Shown here: one piece after another, positions 35,333-44,500 of the stretch
How positions within the stretch are numbered: position 1 is the stretch's first letter
How the letters are laid out: every line of letters begins with the position of its first letter
Source: an uncultured Lachnospiraceae bacterium
GTDB lineage: Bacteria > Bacillota > Clostridia > Lachnospirales > Lachnospiraceae
NCBI GenBank assembly: GCA_910587935.1
Contig: CAJUNP010000010.1
Location: 1 to 64,000 of the forward strand
Direction of reading: 5' to 3'
DNA: 64,000 nucleotides
Translations under genes and position numbers: made by a program
The notes under the pieces: model-generated
What the model was told of the DNA's origin: nothing
The model's database searches: none
The model's input: only the letters and a program-made list of their open reading frames with translations

Positions 35333-35431
35333 TTATTTGTTGCTCTTGTCATTGCTGTCTAACCATTTGATGATGTAGTGGCAAGCTACACCAGCCGCAA
35401 CAGCGATAAAAAAAGAAATGAAAATATCCAA
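35333..35431 (-). CDS. Small hydrophobic toxin-like peptide (type I TA candidate)
   Basis: The gene encodes 32 residues from TTG at 35431, 8 nt after AAGGAGG. The peptide reads MDIFISFFIAVAAGVACHYI, then IKWLDSNDKSNK: one membrane helix followed by Lys-Trp-Leu-Asp and a charged tail. This is the typical form of Fst/TxpA-like type I toxins and of the many small KWLD peptides in Clostridia. It has its own extended -10 promoter and a convergent small RNA. The alternative is a harmless small membrane protein, but size, promoter and antisense arrangement favour a toxin. Confidence 0.65.
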   Translation of the reverse strand: MDIFISFFIAVAAGVACHYIIKWLDSNDKSNK

Positions 35432-35478
35432 CGCCGACACCTCCTTCCTGTTGCCAGGTTTCGGTGAGCAACGCAGAA

Positions 35479-35487
35479 ATTATAACA
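35479..35487 (-). promoter_or_regulatory. Extended -10 of the small peptide gene
   Basis: On the minus strand TGT-TATAAT occupies 35487-35479, placing the start of transcription near 35472 and a ~40-nt leader before the TTG. No convincing -35 is seen. The leader holds a GTTGC/GCAAC stem. Confidence 0.55.
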
Positions 35488-35600
35488 TATTGTTTGACGT
35501 TATTCTATCTTTTTATCTCTGTGGACATCCCGATAAAAACATTTTGATAAAGACATCATCTTTCGGTAAGTAAAGTTGAATATATTTTTATGTTTTATCT

Positions 35601-35737
35601 TTATCTAACTTCATACTTGTCACAATAAGTTTCAAAAAACTGCTTCATGCGCCAGCCATCCTGCACGGCCTTAAGGGAAACAAATTCTCCAATCCCCCAA
35701 TAAAGATCAATCATTGTGGCATTTACCTGATAGTCTG
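35601..35737 (-). pseudogene. DUF1016 (YhcG-type PDDEXK nuclease) fragment with internal deletion
   Basis: The minus-strand frame ending in TAA at 35601-35603 reads NATMIDLYWGIGEFVSLKAV, then QDGWRMKQFFETYCDKYEVR. The first part matches the LYWxIGxxIS opening of DUF1016 proteins and RMKQFFETY matches a block normally about 40 residues further on, so the middle is deleted and the nuclease domain is gone. It is a relic of a gene common on mobile elements. Confidence 0.6.
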
Positions 35738-35775
35738 TTTGGGAAATGTGCTATACCGGTTTAGGAAAAATGAAA

Positions 35776-35798
35776 TACCGCTCTTTGGCAGAGCGGTA
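35776..35798. repeat. Perfect inverted repeat
   Basis: TACCGCTCT-TTGGC-AGAGCGGTA is a 9-bp perfect stem with a 5-nt loop in non-coding DNA between the DUF1016 relic and the XRE gene. It has no T tract. It may be a recombination end or a regulatory hairpin. Confidence 0.55.
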
Positions 35799-35871
35799 GA
35801 AGTTGCAGGTTGGCAGTCCATTTTTACTGTAATCCTTTGTGCACTGAAGCAAGCGAAGCGTTAAGAATCCG

Positions 35872-36108
35872 TTATATATTCCGGAAAAAACTATTGTAAT
35901 CCGTATGAAATATAACCGTCAGCGCCTTCAGTTCGCTGACGCGGATATTATAAGTGCCGCCTTCGATCTGCGAATAAATGCTGCGCGACAGACTGCAGCC
36001 AAGAAGCTGCATTTTAGCCACCACCTGTTCCTGTGACAGACCGGAACGCATACGCAGAGAGCGGATGGTGGAGCCTATGGAAATATCCTGCCGTACCTTT
36101 TGCGCCAT
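35872..36108 (-). CDS. XRE-family helix-turn-helix regulator
   Basis: The protein has 78 residues, essentially only a Cro/CI-type helix-turn-helix domain (IGSTIRSLRMRSGLSQEQVV, SRSIYSQIEGGTYNIRVSEL). AGGAGG precedes the ATG by 7 nt. A perfect 20-bp palindrome lies 61 nt upstream and probably is its operator, implying autorepression. Its place between a DUF1016 relic, a TA candidate and surface genes suggests mobile-element origin. Confidence 0.85.
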   Translation of the reverse strand: MAQKVRQDISIGSTIRSLRMRSGLSQEQVVAKMQLLGCSLSRSIYSQIEGGTYNIRVSELKALTVIFHTDYNSFFRNI

Positions 36109-36168
36109 AATAATCCTCCTGTCTTTTTATACGCCGCGTATTGATTTTACTGTATTTTTGTCGTACAA

Positions 36169-36188
36169 TTGCAATGTATACATTGCAA
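36169..36188. promoter_or_regulatory. Perfect 20-bp palindrome, likely operator
   Basis: TTGCAATGTATACATTGCAA is its own reverse complement. It lies upstream of the XRE gene on one side and the large surface-protein gene on the other. The rest of the 284-nt gap shows no gene. Confidence 0.7.
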
Positions 36189-36398
36189 AGTTCCGAGCGG
36201 ATTTTATATTCTATGTAAAAATTTATTCTCAAAAGTACCTGATTAAGTCAATAAAAGGGTTAATTTTGCATCAGGGATTTTGATTGGAGAAGAATTAGGG
36301 TATAAAAGGTGTAAGGAAATTTTTGGCATATACGGCGGTGTATATGCGTAACAGTTTTACGTTTTGGGTACGGAAACGAAGTTGCAGGAGGGATGAAG

Positions 36399-39300
36399 AT
36401 GATGGTGAGAAGGAAACGGTTATTTGTACGGATGATGGCGGCAGCGCTGGCGGTTGTGATGTGTTTTGGCGAATGGTGTCAGGATTTTGAGATTGCGCTG
36501 GCGGAAGAGATTGGGGATGTCAGCGGGAATGTGGTGACGGAGGCAGTGGATGAGGGGGAGAGTGTTAGTGGGAGTGATATAATAGAAACTGTTTTGGCAG
36601 AAGATGGATGTCAAAATGAGGATATTGATAAACAAAATATATTGGATGATTTTTCGATGGTAACGGCCAGTGGAATCGTAATTTCACAAGATATCATTGA
36701 AAAGGCAATTGCGTATGGGAGAAGTCTGTTAGGAAGTTATGATTATACAAATTATTGTCAAAAATTTGTGAATCATTGCTTTATTCAAGGAGGATTTTCT
36801 AATGTTTCTTTTGAATCGGCTAAAAAGTGTGCCAATGCATTGACAATAAGTACGGATATTAATGCGCCCAGGGGAGCTGTAGTGTTTTTTGATTCAAAAA
36901 GCAGTCCTTATGGGCATATAGGAATATCCTTGGGTGATGGAACAATGATTCATGCAGGACATAAGGGAGTAGAAATTACCAGATTTACAAACGCTTCCTA
37001 TTTGGCTGAGTATTATTGGCTGACATATACTGGTTGGGGAGTATGGGGACAACAGAAAGGTAATAGTTTGGCAGAAGGCGGAACACCTTCCCCATCTTTT
37101 TCATACCAAACCAACGGCCCAACCGGCACCCGGGGTTTTGTAACCGAAAACAATGCCTGTTTGGAAACGAGAGTATATACCAGCATAACGTCGGACATTA
37201 AGTGCGGAATCCGTATTGGTACGGCGGCCAACAATTGGAATGTTGTTAATACACATTGGGAGAACCTATCCAGCGCGGCATATACTCAGATTAGAAATAA
37301 CGGATATACGGATATTTGGTTCAATGTACAGACAGAGCTTGGGAAAACATTAAGCAAAGGTACAAAATATTATTATCAATTTGTTGTTTCGTACAATAAT
37401 AAAGAGTATCCCGATGAAGTTAGAAGCTTTACAACACTTGGAAACAGTGATACGGAAAAACCTAAAATAACCAACGCCCGGATAACCGACGTCACCAAAG
37501 ACGGCTATACTGTCGTTTGCAACGTAAGCGACAATGTAGGCGTTACGGAAGTACGTTTCCCTACTACAAAAGCCGGAACAAGCGACTGGAACTGGCTTAC
37601 CGGTACAATAAGCGGAAATACGGCATCCTGCAGGATAAATGTGGATAATTTCGGAGGCGCCCAGACTACATATGTAACGCATATATATGCTTATGATGCA
37701 GCGGGAAATATGTCGGAAAGTGTTGCGGTTCAGCAGTTCATAGACAGAACCGCCCCCACAGTCACAGATATGAAAATTTCCGACCTGACAAGAGACGGCT
37801 ACACGGTTACCTGTACCGTAAAAGACAATACAAGTGTTTCCAAAGTTATTCTATATGCAAAAAAAAGCACTGACAGCAGTTGGAAGCAGATTTCAGGAAC
37901 TTATTCCGGAAACACGGCAATTTTTAAAGTTAATGCAAGTGATTTCGGAAACGCGGACGGTATCTACCTGACAAAAGTGTACGCAGAAGATGCAATGGGT
38001 AACAGTATTACGACGGGAGAAACGTCTACGCGGATTGACAGAACGCCTCCTTCGATTACGAATGTGCAGATTACCAATATTACAAAAGATGGCTATACAG
38101 TTACCTGTACGATTTCTGATAATGTAGGAGTTACAAAAGTAGATTTTCCTACAAGGCTGGAGGGAGATTCTGAGGATAAATGCGTATGGCTTGCGGGAAC
38201 AATTAACGGGAATCAGGCAAGCCGACGGGTAGCTGCGGAAAGCTTTAATAATGCTCATGGAGTATATGTAACACAGATTTATGCATACGATGAGGCTGGT
38301 AACGGAAAGATATACAACGCAGATATCAGGCAATTGATCGACCGTAAACCCCCCGTCATTTCCGACATCCGGTTTTCAGAAGCGGACGATACCGGCTTTA
38401 CCATATCCTGCAGCATCACAGATGATTCCGAAATGACTGCCGTATACTTCCCTTCCTGGACGGAAAATAACGGACAGGACGATTTGCCGGAGGACTGGCA
38501 AAGCCTTCCCCGGTACAAAGGAACAAAAGAAGGGGACCGTTACGTCTGCCGGGTCGAGAATCAAGACCACGATTTTGAAACGGGACTATATTGTTTTAAC
38601 ATTTATGCCACGGACACATTTGGGAATGAAGCTGAGGCGTCAGCGGAATTTGATTACCATCCGGCCTGTACGTCCAAAGCGGAAACACAGGATCAGGGAC
38701 ACGTATATCAGCTCTACGAATACGTTTTAACATGGGAAGAAGCCAGAAAAAAATGTGAAGAAATGGGCGGACACCTGGTTACAATCGGTTCTGCCGAAGA
38801 ACAGGCGGCGGTGGAACGGCTACTTTCCGAAGCCGGACGGCAGGGATACTTTATGGGAGGCTGCGGGACCGGAAAACAGCCTGCCTGGATAACCGGAGAA
38901 GCCTTCGGCTATACACACTGGGGACCGGGATGGGGAGACAACGCCTTTCAGGAGCAGTATGTTTTTGAACTTGCTAAAAACGGTTACTGGCAGCTTTGCG
39001 GACAAAATGATAAGGGAAGAGGATTTATCTGTGAGTTTGAAACAATTCAAATTGAAAAGGTGGAGTTTGCCGAACAGAAAATCCTGATGCAGAAAGGAGA
39101 AACCAGAGAACTGCAGCTGCAGATTACCCCCGATACAATTAAACCCTTTGATGTTATTTGGACTTCCTCGGACGAGAGCGTTGCAGGCGTTGAGGATGGT
39201 ATCGTAACGGCATACGCCGGCGGAAACGCGGTGATTACCGCCAAATTTCAGGGTAAGCGGGCGGAGTGTCAGATTGAAGTGTTGGTATGGGCAGAGTCTA

Positions 39301-41531
39301 TCTCGCTGAATAAAACGTCTCTGGAAATGCTGAACGGAGATAAGGAGCGTCTGCAGGTTATTTACGATCCGGCGGACGCCAATATAAATACGGAAGTAAT
39401 TTGGAGCACGGATAATCCCGCGGTTGCGACGGTGACACAGGGAGGAACCGTCGCGGCTTTATCGCCGGGAACCGCGCAGATCAAAGCGGTTATGCAGTCA
39501 GACAATACCATAACGGCGGTATGCAGCCTGCACGTATCCGGCTGCACGGTGACCTTTGACAGCCGGGGAGGCTCTCCCATAGATAACCTGGAATGTGCAA
39601 AAGGCGACCGGCTTATCGGACTGCCTGTGCCCGAAAGGGACGGCTATGTATTTGACGGCTGGTATAAGGACGAGGAATGTCATACGCTCTGGAACAGCGA
39701 CCAGGATACCGTGACAGGTGAAATGACCTTGTATGCAGGATGGACGGAAGCGCATGAAGGATTCTGGGTAAAAGACATTCCCGATCAGATTTATACCGGT
39801 TTTGCCATAAAACCGGCGGTCCGGGTTTATTCCGGCAACCGCCTGCTGACTATGGGACGCGATTATACAGTGTCCTATAAGAACAATAAAAAGGTGAACG
39901 ATACGCAGAACACAAATAAAGCGCCTGCGGTAATTATTAAAGGAAAAGGAAATTACAAAGGAAAAGAAACGGTAAATTTCAACATCGTAAAGAAAAATAT
40001 AAATGACGAAGATATTTTCATCGATGCTTTGACAGCATCATATAACGGCCGGACCCAGCAGCCCCTTCCCACTGTAAAAAGAGAAGGAAAAAAGCTGGCC
40101 AACAAAAAAGATTATCAGGTCATTTTCTCGGATTTATCTGACGGAGCCTATCAGGAACCGGGTACATATGAAGTGAAAATACGCGGAATCAATAACTATA
40201 CCGGAATCAGGAGTATCACCCTGACGATTACGAAACAGATCCTGCTGTCAAAAGTAAGCGTTTCAAAAATACCGGATCAGAATTATGACGGAACGGAAAA
40301 GCAACCGGTTCCCATCCTGAAATACAAGGGTACTTTCCTGGCTGAGGAGGATTACGAGCTTGACTGGATAAATAATGTCAGCGCCGGTACGGCAGCCGTT
40401 GTAATCACCGGAAAGGGCAATTATTCCGGCACAAAGAAGGTCAGCTTCAAAATCAAGGGCGTTTCCATGAAAAACGTAAAGGTACAGGGACTCGAAGATC
40501 AGGTTTATTCCGGTAAGACGGTTTATCCGTCCTGCAGACTGACGGCTGACGGAGGCAATACGTTTCTGCGAGAGGACGAAGACTACATAGTAACCTGCTC
40601 ACGGAAAAAGGACGCGGGAACCGTCGTTATGACCTTTACCGGAATCAACGGCTACACAGGCAGTATAAAAAAGACCTTTAAAATACGTCCCTATAACATT
40701 TCCGATAATGAGGAAGGCCTGTTTGCAATCAGCCGGAGCGTCCTGCAGGTTCCCTACGCCAAAGGCGGAGCCAGACCTAAACCGGAGGTCTGGTTTGACG
40801 GAGTTCGGCTTCAGGAAGGAAAAGATTATTCCTTAAGTTATGTAAACAATCAGAAAACGACCGGTGCTTTATCGGATAAAGCGCCGACGGTCATCGTCAC
40901 GGGAAAAGGAAACTTCAAGGGAACCGTTTCCAGAACCTTTGGTATTGTATCCAAAGACCTTGGGGAGGTAAAAGTGACGGTCCGGGATGTCGTATACAAT
41001 CCGAAAAAGAATAATTTTAAATCGACGCCCGTTCTTACGGACACGGACGGCAAAAAGCTGACTGCCGGAAAAGATTATAAAAAGACCTTTACTTACTACC
41101 ACGCCGACGGAACTCCGGCTTCCCCGGAAGACAGCTTCCATGCGGGGATGGTAATGCAGGTCAGAATCGAAGCCGCGGCAAACTCCGGCTATACGGGAGC
41201 GGTAACGGCGGAATACAAAATTGCCCGCAAATCTATTTCCTCGGCAAAAATTACGTTTAAGCAGAAAAGCTTTGAATATACCGGCAGCGCGGTGGAACCG
41301 CAGCCTGACGACATCATCGTAAAGGTTAACGGACAGGTATTAACCGGCGGAGAAGAAAGCGATGTGAACGCGGATTATATTATTACGGGCTACGAGAAGA
41401 ACACGGACAAAGGCAAGGCCAGAATTACGATTCAGGGCGTGAATAACTACGCCGGGACGAAATCGGGACGATTTACGATCGGAGCGAAGGGAATCCGGTG
41501 GTTTTGGCGGCTGTTTTACGGCGAAGGATGA
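36399..41531 (+). CDS. Large secreted mosaic protein: NlpC/CHAP-like, Bsp repeats, C-type lectin, Ig-like, tail repeats
   Basis: The protein has about 1710 residues. GGAGGG at 36387-36392 favours the ATG at 36399 over 36393; residues below count from 36393. A signal peptide (~1-37) is followed by a cysteine amidase/peptidase-like domain at ~100-215 with Cys122 (NYCQKF) and His175 (YGHIGIS), four GBS-Bsp-like repeats at ~357-755 (DGYTVTC...DNVGVTKV...IDRTPP), a C-type lectin-like domain at ~765-880 (WEEARKKCEEMGGHLVTIGS...GFICEF), two BIG2 domains (~885-1050), an InlB-type Flg_new repeat (~1052-1127) and about six repeats of the YTVSYKNNKK...VIIKGKGNYKG type. It ends in GIRWFWRLF without LPXTG or a membrane anchor. 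It probably acts at the cell surface in host or glycan binding. Confidence 0.85.
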   Translation: MMVRRKRLFVRMMAAALAVVMCFGEWCQDFEIALAEEIGDVSGNVVTEAVDEGESVSGSDIIETVLAEDGCQNEDIDKQNILDDFSMVTASGIVISQDIIEKAIAYGRSLLGSYDYTNYCQKFVNHCFIQGGFSNVSFESAKKCANALTISTDINAPRGAVVFFDSKSSPYGHIGISLGDGTMIHAGHKGVEITRFTNASYLAEYYWLTYTGWGVWGQQKGNSLAEGGTPSPSFSYQTNGPTGTRGFVTENNACLETRVYTSITSDIKCGIRIGTAANNWNVVNTHWENLSSAAYTQIRNNGYTDIWFNVQTELGKTLSKGTKYYYQFVVSYNNKEYPDEVRSFTTLGNSDTEKPKITNARITDVTKDGYTVVCNVSDNVGVTEVRFPTTKAGTSDWNWLTGTISGNTASCRINVDNFGGAQTTYVTHIYAYDAAGNMSESVAVQQFIDRTAPTVTDMKISDLTRDGYTVTCTVKDNTSVSKVILYAKKSTDSSWKQISGTYSGNTAIFKVNASDFGNADGIYLTKVYAEDAMGNSITTGETSTRIDRTPPSITNVQITNITKDGYTVTCTISDNVGVTKVDFPTRLEGDSEDKCVWLAGTINGNQASRRVAAESFNNAHGVYVTQIYAYDEAGNGKIYNADIRQLIDRKPPVISDIRFSEADDTGFTISCSITDDSEMTAVYFPSWTENNGQDDLPEDWQSLPRYKGTKEGDRYVCRVENQDHDFETGLYCFNIYATDTFGNEAEASAEFDYHPACTSKAETQDQGHVYQLYEYVLTWEEARKKCEEMGGHLVTIGSAEEQAAVERLLSEAGRQGYFMGGCGTGKQPAWITGEAFGYTHWGPGWGDNAFQEQYVFELAKNGYWQLCGQNDKGRGFICEFETIQIEKVEFAEQKILMQKGETRELQLQITPDTIKPFDVIWTSSDESVAGVEDGIVTAYAGGNAVITAKFQGKRAECQIEVLVWAESISLNKTSLEMLNGDKERLQVIYDPADANINTEVIWSTDNPAVATVTQGGTVAALSPGTAQIKAVMQSDNTITAVCSLHVSGCTVTFDSRGGSPIDNLECAKGDRLIGLPVPERDGYVFDGWYKDEECHTLWNSDQDTVTGEMTLYAGWTEAHEGFWVKDIPDQIYTGFAIKPAVRVYSGNRLLTMGRDYTVSYKNNKKVNDTQNTNKAPAVIIKGKGNYKGKETVNFNIVKKNINDEDIFIDALTASYNGRTQQPLPTVKREGKKLANKKDYQVIFSDLSDGAYQEPGTYEVKIRGINNYTGIRSITLTITKQILLSKVSVSKIPDQNYDGTEKQPVPILKYKGTFLAEEDYELDWINNVSAGTAAVVITGKGNYSGTKKVSFKIKGVSMKNVKVQGLEDQVYSGKTVYPSCRLTADGGNTFLREDEDYIVTCSRKKDAGTVVMTFTGINGYTGSIKKTFKIRPYNISDNEEGLFAISRSVLQVPYAKGGARPKPEVWFDGVRLQEGKDYSLSYVNNQKTTGALSDKAPTVIVTGKGNFKGTVSRTFGIVSKDLGEVKVTVRDVVYNPKKNNFKSTPVLTDTDGKKLTAGKDYKKTFTYYHADGTPASPEDSFHAGMVMQVRIEAAANSGYTGAVTAEYKIARKSISSAKITFKQKSFEYTGSAVEPQPDDIIVKVNGQVLTGGEESDVNADYIITGYEKNTDKGKARITIQGVNNYAGTKSGRFTIGAKGIRWFWRLFYGEG

Positions 41532-41568
41532 AATGCGGGAAGTAAGGCTTTAACAGGAGGGAGATACC

Positions 41569-44500
41569 GTGAGAAAAATGAAAAAGGTATACAGGATGAT
41601 AAGTCTGGCGCTGGTGTGGGCGTTGGTTGTTGGTAATGAAGGAAATGTGGCTTTTGCGAGCACAGTGGAGGATATGGTTTCCGGAAATCAGTCTTCGGTA
41701 TCCGAGGCGGATACCGGGACGGATGTGCCGGAGGATACGGAGCAATCGGAAGCGGAAGATGAAAGTGTAAATATAGGTGAAATGCCTGATAGGAATATTC
41801 AGGCGGGGAATGTTGTTGGCGGAGACTGCGGTGCCCAAGGGGATAATTTGAAATGGTCGTTGGATTTGGGTACGGGAGTGCTGACTATTTCGGGAAGGGG
41901 TGAGATGGAGGATTATGAAGGAGACGAAGAGTGGATTGGGGAGAATTCCACTGCTCCCTGGTTTGAATATAATGATGTTATGAATACACTAATATTACCA
42001 GAAGGTTTGACGAGTATAGGGAGGTATGCCTTTTCAAGTTGCAGCGGATTCAACGGAGAGCTAAGGCTACCGGAAGGATTAACGAGCATAGGGGAGTATG
42101 CCTTTTTTGGGTGTGGCGGATTCAGTGGAGAACTAAGGTTGCCAGAAGGATTGACGAGCATAGGGGAGTATGCCTTTACATTTTGTAACGGGTTTAGAGG
42201 AGAGTTAAGGTTACCGGAAAGTTTGACGAGCATAGGGGGGTATGCTTTTTGTACTTGTGACGGGTTTAGTGGAGAATTAAGGTTGCCAGAAGGATTGACG
42301 AGCATAGGAGAGTATGCCTTTACATTTTGTGACGGGTTAAGCGGTGAGTTAAAGCTACCAGAAGGTTTGACAAGTATAGAGGAGGCTGCCTTTTCAGATT
42401 GTAGCGGGTTCAGTGGAGAGTTAAGGTTGCCAGAAGGATTGACGAGAATAGGGAGATTTGCCTTTTCAGATTGTAGCGGATTCAGCGGAAAGTTAAGGCT
42501 ACCAGAAGGATTGATGAGCATAGGGGAGCATGCCTTTTTTGGTTGTAGCGGATTTAGCGGAGAGTTAAGGTTGCCAGAAAGTTTGGCGAGTATAGGGGGT
42601 GGTGCCTTTTATGGTTGTAATGGATTCAGAGGAGAGTTAAGGTTGCCAGAAAGTTTGACAAGTGTAGGGAATTTTGTCTTTTGTGATTGCAGTGGGTTCA
42701 GCGGCGAATTAAAGTTGCCGGAAGGTTTGACAAGTATAGGTGAGTATGCCTTTGCACGGTGTGGAGGCCTTATAGGAGACATTATTATCCCTGTAAAAGT
42801 AACCCAAATAGGAGCAGGTGCTTTTTCAGATTGTTCAGGATTGGAAGGGTATAAGGTCTATTTTGGATCAAACATATCATCTATAGGAAACAGAGCATTT
42901 CATTATTATCATAACTCTGAAAAAGCAGGTATTCCCATCAATATAACCATCGTCTGCCCCGCCAAATCCTACGCCGAAAAGTGGGCAACCGAAAACGGCT
43001 TCAACGTTCAAACCATAAACGAAACCATCGATTCCTCCACCTACCGCCTGGGCGGAGACAAAGCAGGAATCGTAGTTTTTGACAGGGGAACCAGAAAAGT
43101 GATTAAAAACGCTGTAATAACCGACGGCGCAGAACAGTACACCGATGCGGAAGTCATCGCCGTTCCGGTTGCAGGGGACCAGCCGGAAAGAAAAAAACTG
43201 ACGATTTCCGCAGAAGGCTACTATAGCGTATCCAAATCCGTGAAACTGCAAAAGGGCAGAATCACCCATGTGGACCTGCTGGCCCAAAACGATACAAACA
43301 CATTTGGAATCCTGTCCGCCGGGGCGGTTTGCGCTGGCAGGGATTATGACCTTCTGTCCGAAAAACTCAGCCTGGCCTACATTCCGGATGCGTACAGCGA
43401 TGAAGACGCCTCTGTGGGAAACGTGCTGGAGGAAACCGCCGTCATCCTGGTGGAGGCAGCGGGAGATATCGTTAATTATGAACTGCTGCAGGACGGAAAA
43501 GTAATCGATTCCGACAGCAAAGGGCAGCTGGAATTCAAGGTAGTCACACACGTCGACGATACGGAATATTTTGTGCCGGTTACGACAAAACTGGTAAATG
43601 GGAAACCGGTCACCCTTCGGATTACGGACAGACAGGGAAACCAGGATACAAAAGAACTGGGCATCAAAATTTCCAGAAATTTTTACACAAACGCCGAAAA
43701 ACAGGTACAGGAAGGAAATCTGACAATCGGCAAAAAAATAAAAATGAAAATTCCGGAAGACATCCCCCTTGTCGGCGGCGGAACCATTGACTTGGGCTTT
43801 GACGACGACTTTATCGCGCCGGTGGAAATCGAGGTGGAGGAATCCGGGAAAGTGCGCGTTTCGTTTAATAAGGAACCGGACATACCCCTAAATGAATATG
43901 AAGAAATATATAAGGGACTGAGCAAACGGGCGGAAAGAAATTCCAATAAAATAAAAAACAACCTGGGCGGAGCGGTGAAGCGGTTCAAAGCCGGATATTT
44001 CAGCGCGGAGGGCAAAGTCTGCGGCTACGGCGAAGGCAATATCAGCGAACTGGAAACCGGCAGCTTTACCGTAAAACTCGGACTGCTTGCGGAGATTGAA
44101 GGGAAAGGCGGCTACAAACAGTATTTTTTTGTGGGTTTTGTTCCCATCAATATCTTTGTGGAAGGAAGCGTTTCCTGCAAACCGGAGTTGGAAGGAAGCC
44201 TGACGTTTAAAAACTGGAAAATAAACGGCTTTGATCTGACCGGCGGCGGCATGAATATAAAAGTCGGCCTGACCGGCGGAGGCGGCGTGGGAGCCGGCCT
44301 GGAGGTGAACGCCTCCCTGTCGGGAAGCGCCAATTACCAGATCAAACCGGCAAGAAATTACCAGAAGCTGTGGCTGGAGGCCTCCGGCAAGGTATCGGTA
44401 TCGGTCGGCTGGTTTGAGAAAGTTTTATGGAAATCAAAAAAATATACCCGTGTGCTTTATGAGAGCGGTTTTAATAAGAAAACGGCGTCTTTGGGCGCAA

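Noticed and set aside
41913..42521. A repetitive minus-strand frame (NPSGNLNSPLNPLQ type)
   Set aside because: It is the mirror of the 72-bp leucine-rich repeats and arises from their periodicity.
41986..42855. Possible CRISPR array because of regular repeats
   Set aside because: The units are contiguous coding repeats in frame with no unique spacers, and no cas genes are nearby.
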